Assembly: GCA_013375405.1 (NCBI GenBank)
Contig: JABXJU010000075.1
Coordinates: 1 to 18,259 of the forward strand
DNA length: 18,259 nucleotides
Direction of reading: 5' to 3'
DNA from: Candidatus Helarchaeota archaeon
GTDB taxonomy: Archaea; Asgardarchaeota; Lokiarchaeia; Helarchaeales; HEL-GB-A
Shown here: positions 1 through 5,230 of the stretch, one piece after another
Layout: each line of letters opens with the position of its first letter
Position numbering within the stretch: the first letter of the stretch is position 1
The notes under the pieces: model-generated
What the model was told of the DNA's origin: nothing
What the model saw: only the letters and a program-made list of their open reading frames with translations
The model's database searches: none
Translations under genes and position numbers: made by a program

Positions 1-447
1 TATACCGATCACGTCAGGTTTGGATTTTTTTGCCTCTTCTATAAACTTATCTGGAGGCACATCGGTTCCAAGATCTATCACCTTGAATCCCTGTCCTTGT
101 AGTAGCGAAATCATTAAATTTTTCCCTATACTATGGACATCGCCTTCCGCCGACCCAATTAAGATAGTCCCCATGGGTTTTTGGTTTGGATCTCCTTCCA
201 AGTGAGGCTTTATTATTTCCATAACCCCAATCATGGCATCAGCAGAGATGATCAAATCAGGGAGGTAATATTCCATCTTTTCAAAAAGCGTTCCCACGAT
301 TTGAGTTGCTTGAATCAAACCATTATTCAAAATCACTTTAGAATCTAATCCAGATTCTATTGCTTTTTTAGTTAATGTAACGGCTTCTTCCTTATCTCCT
401 TTCACAATTGAATCCTTGAGACTTCCAATGATTTCATCACTAGGCAT
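1..447 (-). CDS. corrinoid (B12-binding) methyltransferase protein, 3' part cut by window edge
   Basis: The minus strand is open from an ATG at 447 to the window edge, giving the first 149 residues. Residues 1-85 form the helical cap of MtbC/MttC/MtmC-type corrinoid proteins (conserved stretch LKDSIVKGDKEEAV, then a helix with GTLFEKMEYYLPDLI). Residues 90 onward are the Rossmann-like cobalamin domain with DVHSIGKN, which is the DxHxxG motif; His105 would be the lower axial ligand of cobalt. Family role: carrying a methyl (or alkyl) group between two methyltransferases. The start is supported by a Shine-Dalgarno AGGTGAT at 455-461. The remnant of an atwA 3' end lies 72 bases upstream, so an atwA-corrinoid gene order probably existed here. 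A link to alkyl-CoM processing by the reductase operon is inference. The rest of the protein and its methyltransferase partner lie outside the window. Confidence 0.9.
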   Translation of the reverse strand, partial: MPSDEIIGSLKDSIVKGDKEEAVTLTKKAIESGLDSKVILNNGLIQATQIVGTLFEKMEYYLPDLIISADAMIGVMEIIKPHLEGDPNQKPMGTILIGSAEGDVHSIGKNLMISLLQGQGFKVIDLGTDVPPDKFIEEAKKSKPDVIGI

Positions 448-519
448 TTTTTTAATCACCTATGAAAAATTTGTGTAGAATCGTTAAAAAGAATTATTTT
501 TCAAAAAAAGAAATTCTTA

Positions 520-579
520 TCAGGCATGAAATTGGGCTTTAGATTCAATTTCTCTGAAAGTATCAATAATCGTATCGGG
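520..579 (-). pseudogene. relic of an atwA 3' end (last 19 codons plus stop)
   Basis: This 60-base block matches the 3' end of the intact atwA gene at 3069-3128 in 53 of 60 positions, counted by eye. Read on the minus strand it gives PDTIIDTFREIESKAQFHA and a TGA stop; the intact gene ends PDSVIDTFREIESKAQFHA. Four of the seven base differences are synonymous, so the copies diverged partly under protein-level constraint before this one was truncated, or they are kept similar by recombination. Upstream of the block the homology stops abruptly in AT-rich repeats. It is a fossil of a second atwA copy. Confidence 0.85.
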
Positions 580-580
580 A

Positions 581-640
581 AATATCGTATAGTTATTGAG
601 AAATATCTTATAGTTATAAATATAAGATTTTTATAGTTAT
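581..640. repeat. two tandem 21-bp units plus a third TATAGTTAT motif
   Basis: Units at 581-601 and 602-622 match at 17 of 21 positions (aatatc-n-tatagttat core). The core TATAGTTAT occurs at 588-596, 609-617 and 632-640, spaced 21 and 23 bases, about two helical turns. The block lies just upstream of the atwA relic and between two minus-strand genes. The minus strand also carries a TATA-like TTATATTTATA at about 616-626. It could be an operator or promoter region for the corrinoid gene, or only low-complexity sequence at a recombination scar. Confidence 0.4.
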
Positions 641-651
641 TAATGCTTAGG

Positions 652-1122
652 TTACAAGAATTCTTTCCATGTAGCTATACAATCTTCTCTATCGACTTTG
701 TACTTTTTTTCAATCCATTTCCAATCCATATGAGCAAGAATGCCATCTACCCATAGGTGATTTACAACATTGGCAATTCCCCGAACATGCTCTTCATTAT
801 TGCTAAAAATATTTATTTGAAGCGCGTGCTTAGCAGGATTCATGATAGTCCAAAAAGCAGCTTTGTCGAATATCACCACGTATAAATTCATTTTTTGGGC
901 TAAATAATAAGCGGTTACATTTTTTGTTCCAACCATTTCTTCAATTAATGAAGAATCATTCCGTGCAATATAATCACGGATATCATAAATTACATCTGGG
1001 ATATATCTCGTTAGAACACGTTGTCTTATGCTGATATTTTGTGGTCTTGCATAAAGGATAGTCATACGGAATTTGGTAAACCCCAATTCTTCAGCTTGCT
1101 TAGGAACTTTTTCCTTACCCAT
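652..1122 (-). CDS. unknown protein, 156 aa
   Basis: The start is set at ATG 1122 because a very strong Shine-Dalgarno GGGAGGTCAT lies just upstream; an ATG 48 bases further up has no such site and falls inside the overlapping relic frame. The protein has no signal peptide, membrane segment or cysteine cluster that I can see. It is a mixed alpha/beta sequence rich in Trp, Tyr and His, with a strand-like segment (LYVVIFDKAAFWTIM) near residue 85 and a C-terminal helix ending in CIATWKEFL. I do not recognise the family. It lies between two relics of genes of the reductase system and upstream of the corrinoid gene, so it may be co-transcribed with that system, but no function can be given. Confidence 0.75.
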   Translation of the reverse strand: MGKEKVPKQAEELGFTKFRMTILYARPQNISIRQRVLTRYIPDVIYDIRDYIARNDSSLIEEMVGTKNVTAYYLAQKMNLYVVIFDKAAFWTIMNPAKHALQINIFSNNEEHVRGIANVVNHLWVDGILAHMDWKWIEKKYKVDREDCIATWKEFL

Positions 1123-1243
1123 TATTATGACCTCCCAAATTCTCTTTTTCAGAAAAAAGTAATTTTTCATTTACTCTTAATTGATCTTCTTCTCCTTTTA
1201 TAAGTGCATCTTTTAAACTCAGTAAAATCTCATTAGTCTCCAA
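1115..1243 (-). pseudogene. relic or mini-ORF resembling the N-terminus of the corrinoid protein
   Basis: A 42-codon frame runs from TTG 1243 (preceded by GGTGAG) to a TAA at 1117-1115. Its first residues, ETNEILLSLKDALIKGEED, align without gaps to PSDEIIGSLKDSIVKGDKE of the intact corrinoid protein at 1-447 (E, I, S, L, K, D, K, G identical). After about 23 codons the similarity ends. Its stop overlaps the next start (ATGGGTAA), so it may now act as a leader ORF that couples translation to the 156-aa gene. It could also be a decayed corrinoid gene with no current role. Similarity was judged by eye over a short stretch. Confidence 0.5.
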
Positions 1244-1275
1244 AAAATCAACTCACCACTGCTCGATCAAAAAAA

Positions 1276-2037
1276 TTAAATATAAAAAAGCTCCCAATCG
1301 CGACTCCTTCTCCGCCACATAGCCAATATATCATAAAACAATTCAGTAGCCTCATTTCGTAAAAATAGAAGTGAATTTTTTTCCTCGATACAAATGAATT
1401 TTGATTCACCTAAAAGATTACTGTCCTTTAGGCTAATTGGATTATCACGAAGAGATACTACATTAATATAAGGTAAATAATCTATATCACTAACCTCCGT
1501 AATTTGATTATGATCAAGGAATAACCTTCGAAGATTGGTGAGGTACTTCAATCCCTTCATACTCTGTATTCTGTTACCACTTAAGTTTAAAACTTTAAGC
1601 TTTTGGAGCGATTCTAATCCGTCAATCTCTGTAATTTGGTTCCGACTCAGATCCAAAATTTTTAACCCCTCAAGAGAATCTAATCCTTCTATTTTTTTGA
1701 TTAGATTATCTCTAAGGTTTAAATAATCAAGGATTTCGATTTCACCAAGCCTCTCTATCTCCTTTATTTCACGAATCCCATATTTTTGTAAAAATAAATT
1801 GTAATAACCTTGGATTCCGATTTTTACATCAATTTTCCTTCCCCGGACAATTACAAAAGGATCTTTTATTTCAGGTTTCAATTTGATAACCTCGGGTAGA
1901 ATTGTCCTTCTTATTGACTTTAATTTTTCGCACTTGTGCGCTTCTGGAATCCTATGATCGACACAAAAAGGTTTTTTACATTGTTTACAAAAAAAAGGCA
2001 TGGTTAATTCTTCGCCGCATATAGCACAATTAGCCAA
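1276..2037 (-). CDS. AN1-type zinc finger protein with SDS22-like leucine-rich repeats
   Basis: Numbering is from TTG 2037. Residues 4-36 carry the AN1 spacing C-x2-C-x9-C-x2-C-x4-C-x2-H-x5-H-x-C. Residues about 100-204 hold four to five 22-residue leucine-rich repeats of the SDS22 type (LKILDLSRNQITEIDGL, LKVLNLSGNRIQSMKGL and similar), followed by a capping region ending in Trp- and Arg-rich sequence. The longer frame begins at GTG 2049, but that codon overlaps the Shine-Dalgarno GGAGGTG, so TTG 2037, nine bases after it, is the better start. AN1 fingers bind ubiquitin-pathway or chaperone partners in eukaryotes and LRRs bind proteins, so a cytosolic scaffold or adaptor role is inferred. 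AN1 and LRR domains are typical of the eukaryote-like repertoire of Asgard archaea. Confidence 0.88.
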   Translation of the reverse strand: MANCAICGEELTMPFFCKQCKKPFCVDHRIPEAHKCEKLKSIRRTILPEVIKLKPEIKDPFVIVRGRKIDVKIGIQGYYNLFLQKYGIREIKEIERLGEIEILDYLNLRDNLIKKIEGLDSLEGLKILDLSRNQITEIDGLESLQKLKVLNLSGNRIQSMKGLKYLTNLRRLFLDHNQITEVSDIDYLPYINVVSLRDNPISLKDSNLLGESKFICIEEKNSLLFLRNEATELFYDILAMWRRRSRDWELFYI

Positions 2038-2351
2038 ATCTGGACACACCTCCTTTTTATCCCTTGTTACTTTATATCATTAATTGGGATATATACCTTA
2101 TTTTTTTAACTTATAATTTAAGACCTCTATATTTGAGAGATTATTCAGAAAAAATTTTTTGAATAGTACATGTTTTCCTCATATTCAACCCCTCACCACC
2201 TCCACCATTTAGCTGAATCTTCGGGGGAGAATCCCCGAGCAGGCGCGTAATTCGCACTGAAATGAAAGCGCCCGACGTATTTTTGATCATATATTTTTTG
2301 AACGAAACTAAAATTACGGATATTCTCATTCTTTATCGCTATTTCGCTGCT
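2038..2351. other. 314-base intergenic stretch with a GC-rich structured island
   Basis: No convincing gene. A 62-codon frame on the minus strand (2141-2329) has no Shine-Dalgarno and no recognisable product. Against the AT-rich background, 2190-2275 is strikingly GC-rich. On the minus strand it can form hairpins at 2243-2257 (GTGCG-AATTA-CGCGC) and 2221-2238 (TCGGGG/CCCCGA), followed by a tract with at least five runs of two or more Gs (about 2190-2207) that could form a G-quadruplex. GC-rich islands in AT-rich archaea often mark structured RNAs, so a small RNA or 5' leader of the AN1-LRR gene is possible. A TATA-like GGTATATATCC lies at about 2088-2098 (minus strand), a likely promoter for the AN1-LRR gene. 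Confidence 0.35.
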
Positions 2352-2816
2352 CTAGATCTTTGATTCTGTATTTTCAAATGTGGATCTACTTCTGTAGCTG
2401 AGGATTGCCCCGATGATCAAAGGGCAGTCTTGGAGTAAGATATTTAGAATAATAAAATAAAGAAGGTTGTATCTAATATATTGAATAGGGGGAGGGAAAG
2501 GGGAAAGGATATAAGATATGAGGTTCGAGATTCCATAGATTATCACCCAAATGGATGCAGCTATGCCACCAATAAGCGCCAACACTTCACCCGAGGATTT
2601 TTTGAACAACAAGTTGATCCCTGCTACTACGACCAGAACTCCTAAGATGGGGAAAGCAAAAGGACCCATAAAAGAAATAATTTCAAGCAGATCCGTTGGA
2701 AGGGACCAATCAGGTAGCCAATTAAAAAACCAAATTAATTGAGAAATCCCCGCATAAAATAGTGGTAATCCTCCCATAAGGACCAGAATCCCACCTTTCT
2801 GTCTCTTCGTTGGCAT
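2352..2816 (-). CDS. small integral membrane protein with four predicted helices, unknown function
   Basis: The protein has 154 residues from ATG 2816, chosen because GGGTGA lies six bases upstream; a GTG at 2825 would overlap that site. After a basic N-terminus (PTKRQKGG) there are four hydrophobic segments, roughly residues 8-30 (ILVLMGGLPLFYAGISQLIW), 48-68 (MGPFAFPILGVLVVVAGINLL), 76-105 (VLALIGGIAASIWVIIYGIS) and 115-140. The C-terminus is short and polar. No family recognised. It lies alone behind its own leader, between the atwA terminator and the AN1-LRR gene, so a link to the reductase system is not shown. Confidence 0.7.
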   Translation of the reverse strand: MPTKRQKGGILVLMGGLPLFYAGISQLIWFFNWLPDWSLPTDLLEIISFMGPFAFPILGVLVVVAGINLLFKKSSGEVLALIGGIAASIWVIIYGISNLISYILSPFPPPIQYIRYNLLYFIILNILLQDCPLIIGAILSYRSRSTFENTESKI

Positions 2817-2849
2817 TATTTTCACCCATTTTTGCGCACTTGTACATCC

Positions 2850-2917
2850 AAGAGACCATGCAGCGCGAAGATTGCCGCTCTCCTTTTTCTAACTTTCCTT
2901 ATGCGAGAAGGTCTCTT
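2850..2917. repeat. inverted repeat with 8-bp arms in the leader of the membrane-protein gene
   Basis: AAGAGACC (2850-2857) is the perfect inverse of GGTCTCTT (2910-2917), with 52 bases between. The interior contains a further short stem (AGCG/CGCT). A TATA-like GCTATTTAA overlaps the upstream arm on the minus strand. It may be a structured 5' leader or an operator; if transcription starts just after the TATA box the upstream arm would not be in the RNA. Confidence 0.35.
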
Positions 2918-2973
2918 AAATAGCTTCCTTACTTTTTCAACCACTACAAGCTTCTTAAAGTAATTTTTATACC

Positions 2974-2997
2974 AAAAAAAGTTCGGTCGTATAGACC
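2974..2997 (-). terminator. hairpin and T-run terminator after atwA
   Basis: On the minus strand GGTC-TATAC-GACC is followed after four bases by seven Ts, 70 to 90 bases downstream of the atwA stop. This is the expected place for the end of the reductase operon transcript. The stem is only four base pairs, so the U-tract probably does most of the work, as is usual in archaea. Confidence 0.55.
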
Positions 2998-3068
2998 CTA
3001 TAAAAAAGCTTCGGTTGAGAATAAAAGGGATTCTACTCGATCAACATAATTAAATGGAATAAATTTAC

Positions 3069-4700
3069 TCAGGCATGAAATTGAGCCTTTGATTCAATTT
3101 CTCTGAATGTATCAATAACAGAATCGGGGTCACCAAGTTTCATCAATTTACCTTGTGCCATGAGAACTGCCCGATCACAGACTGCTTTGATGAAGTCAAT
3201 ATCATGCGATATTATCATGTAGCTTTGATTCAGATTATTTCTGGCATTTTTTATTGAGCGAACGATTTCCATCCTTGTAAGAGGGTCTGCTGTTCCAGTT
3301 GGCTCATCTAAAATAACGATTTTAGGTTCTTTGATTAAAACGCGGCCAATGGCTACCCGGTGACGTTCTCCCTCACTAATGTTATCAGGGAATTTATAGA
3401 TGAGGTTGTCTATTTCTTTATTCGTGAAATTGACCCCTCGGAGCGCATCATACGCTTTCTTTGTCTTCATTTCTTCACCCATGGGCTGTTCTATTGCCCC
3501 AATTAGATTATCGAGGACCGTTAAGTGAGGATATAGGCAGTATTCCTGGTGAAGAATTTCCATGTATTTCAATGCCCGCCCACGTTCTTCAATTCCAGGG
3601 ACGCTCATGTCAACCCAGTCATCCCCAATCTTAACCTCGATTTTTCCAGTGGTGATTTTCTTTTCACCAATGAGCATTTGAACCAGCGAGGTTTTGCCCG
3701 CGCCTGACACCCCAACCAAGCCAAAGATCTCGCCCTCCATCACATTAAACGAAATATTATTTACTGCCTTCACAACGCCTCTATCATGTGTATAGTAGGT
3801 TTTGAAGCAGTTATTAATACGGATGAGGGGATTTTCATATGCTCTGCGATCTATAACGACCTCACCCATTTTCTCGAGAAACTCATCTGCCATTCTCTGG
3901 GGATCGCCTTTCGATATCATTTCCCCATTTTCGAGAAGAATTGCTTCCTCTGATAATTCTACTACCGCTGTCGGCCAGTGGGATGTCACCAGCAACGTCA
4001 GACCTTCTTCTTGTACGGTCTTTTTCATGACATCATGGACCGCAACCGAAGTCACAGGATCGAGTGTCCCGGTGGGTTCATCTGCAATGAAGAGTAGAGG
4101 ATCACGGGCAAGGCACATGGCGAAGACTGACCGTTGCTTCTCGCCACCTGACAAATCGCGGGCTAAGTGGGTCGCCCGATGTTCGAGCTTAACTTGCTGG
4201 AGAAGCTGAAGTGCGCGTGTATTTTTCAGTTTTTGAGGATAATTAATTTTGGTTAAGACTCTTTGGAGATTTATCATGACCGGTAATTCTCCAAATAAGG
4301 CAAAGCTCCTCTGAAACATGATAGAAATTCGATTATATAACCCATATGAAAGGGGCGTAAATTCTTTTCGCTCTTTCCAATAGTTCACATTTTTATATTC
4401 TAGCGTTGCTCCACATTTAGCACAGGCTTCCCCCGCTTTACTTCCATATTCGATCCAAAAACAATTCGGACAATAGGAAAGATGGAAAAGGATTTCTCCG
4501 CGGATAGGTTCGAATTCTTTCGTGCCGCGAATAGCATTCATCAATACGGATTTACCTGAACCTGATTTTCCGAGGATTCCAAAGGAATGCCCTTCATTTA
4601 TAGTGAAACTTATATTTCTTATCGAGGGTTCGCCTCTAACGAATTCTACTGTGACATCTTTTACTTCTAAAAAAGGTTTCTTTTCACTTGACAATTCCAT
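3069..4700 (-). CDS. atwA: methyl-coenzyme M reductase activation system, component A2 (tandem ABC ATPase)
   Basis: The protein has 543 residues with two ABC ATPase domains and no membrane segment. Domain 1: Walker A GKSGSGKS (44-51), a four-cysteine zinc ribbon inserted at C77/C80/C93/C96, signature LSGGE (183-187), Walker B LFIADE (203-208). Domain 2: Walker A GVSGAGKT (330-337), signature ISEGE (441-445), Walker B IVILDE (461-466). Component A2 supplies ATP hydrolysis for reductive activation of the F430 nickel in MCR. The start ATG 4700 follows GAAGGTGTGA. It is the last gene of the cluster, 14 bases after the SCP2-like gene. All ATPase motifs are intact, which argues that the divergent reductase is a live enzyme that still needs activation. 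A 3' fragment of a second copy lies at 520-579. Confidence 0.93.
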   Translation of the reverse strand: MELSSEKKPFLEVKDVTVEFVRGEPSIRNISFTINEGHSFGILGKSGSGKSVLMNAIRGTKEFEPIRGEILFHLSYCPNCFWIEYGSKAGEACAKCGATLEYKNVNYWKERKEFTPLSYGLYNRISIMFQRSFALFGELPVMINLQRVLTKINYPQKLKNTRALQLLQQVKLEHRATHLARDLSGGEKQRSVFAMCLARDPLLFIADEPTGTLDPVTSVAVHDVMKKTVQEEGLTLLVTSHWPTAVVELSEEAILLENGEMISKGDPQRMADEFLEKMGEVVIDRRAYENPLIRINNCFKTYYTHDRGVVKAVNNISFNVMEGEIFGLVGVSGAGKTSLVQMLIGEKKITTGKIEVKIGDDWVDMSVPGIEERGRALKYMEILHQEYCLYPHLTVLDNLIGAIEQPMGEEMKTKKAYDALRGVNFTNKEIDNLIYKFPDNISEGERHRVAIGRVLIKEPKIVILDEPTGTADPLTRMEIVRSIKNARNNLNQSYMIISHDIDFIKAVCDRAVLMAQGKLMKLGDPDSVIDTFREIESKAQFHA

Positions 4701-4713
4701 TCACACCTTCTAT

Positions 4714-5229
4714 TTAAGGATGTCCTACAGGCCATAAAAAGGGCCGATCCTCTTTTGCTGTATCAATTGTTTTTCCTTTCGCCACTTCTAGAATATCAGC
4801 TAAATCAAGTAATACGGTCAAATTCCCATAAATTCGTGCCCGACCGAGCCAAAAGGGCATGGTAAAATCATTTTCCTCATCCATAAGAAAACGAGCGAGA
4901 TCGTAATAATTGAAACTAAGAAGTACATCAGGTTCTGCATCGGGTATACCAGGATTTACAGAAGTTGGAGAAATCATAAAGGAAAGGTGTTCTTTACCTC
5001 GAGTAGGATGCACTATTTCGAGAAGAATCAATCGATGAGGAACTAAGCTTGCAACTTTAACGGCTTCAGGGGTGATAATAGCCTTATCTAACATATATTC
5101 GATAAAAAGCATTATGCCTGCTGGTTCTGTATCATGAGCTTTTATCCAATCTACCTTTTTCCACCATCCATCTTTAAATTCCTTTTCCCACCACTCTTTC
5201 TTCTTCGAAATTTTTTCATCTTCAGTCAT
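4714..5229 (-). CDS. SCP2-like (sterol carrier protein 2 fold) protein in the reductase operon
   Basis: The start ATG 5229 follows AAGGAGGAATAAT and lies one base after the mcrA stop, so translation is probably coupled; a longer frame to 5292 lacks a site and runs back into mcrA. The 171-residue protein has a charged, Trp-rich N-terminus (KKEWWEKEFKDGWWKKVDW). From about residue 60 to 150 it follows the SCP2 pattern: strand-rich region, then DVLLSFNYYDLARFL (101-115), PFWLGRARIYGNL (125-137) and a final helix LLDLADILEVA. SCP2 folds bind hydrophobic ligands such as fatty acids, sterols or acyl-CoA in a tunnel. It has no signal peptide, so it is cytosolic. Its place between mcrA and atwA suggests a role in handling the hydrophobic substrate or product, or in assembly; this is inference, and the fold assignment is by pattern only. 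Confidence 0.7.
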   Translation of the reverse strand: MTEDEKISKKKEWWEKEFKDGWWKKVDWIKAHDTEPAGIMLFIEYMLDKAIITPEAVKVASLVPHRLILLEIVHPTRGKEHLSFMISPTSVNPGIPDAEPDVLLSFNYYDLARFLMDEENDFTMPFWLGRARIYGNLTVLLDLADILEVAKGKTIDTAKEDRPFLWPVGHP

Positions 5230-5230
5230 A

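Noticed and set aside
2221..2280. tRNA-like element in the GC-rich island
   Set aside because: Hairpins are present, but no acceptor stem, no T-loop GTTCRA and no cloverleaf could be drawn on either strand.
2141..2329. 62-codon minus-strand frame as a small gene
   Set aside because: No ribosome site, crosses the GC-rich hairpin island and gives no recognisable protein; better explained as non-coding structured sequence.
3802..4209. 135-codon plus-strand open frame
   Set aside because: Lies wholly opposite the atwA gene, whose ABC motifs are unmistakable; the translation is low-complexity Ser/Arg-rich with no ribosome site.
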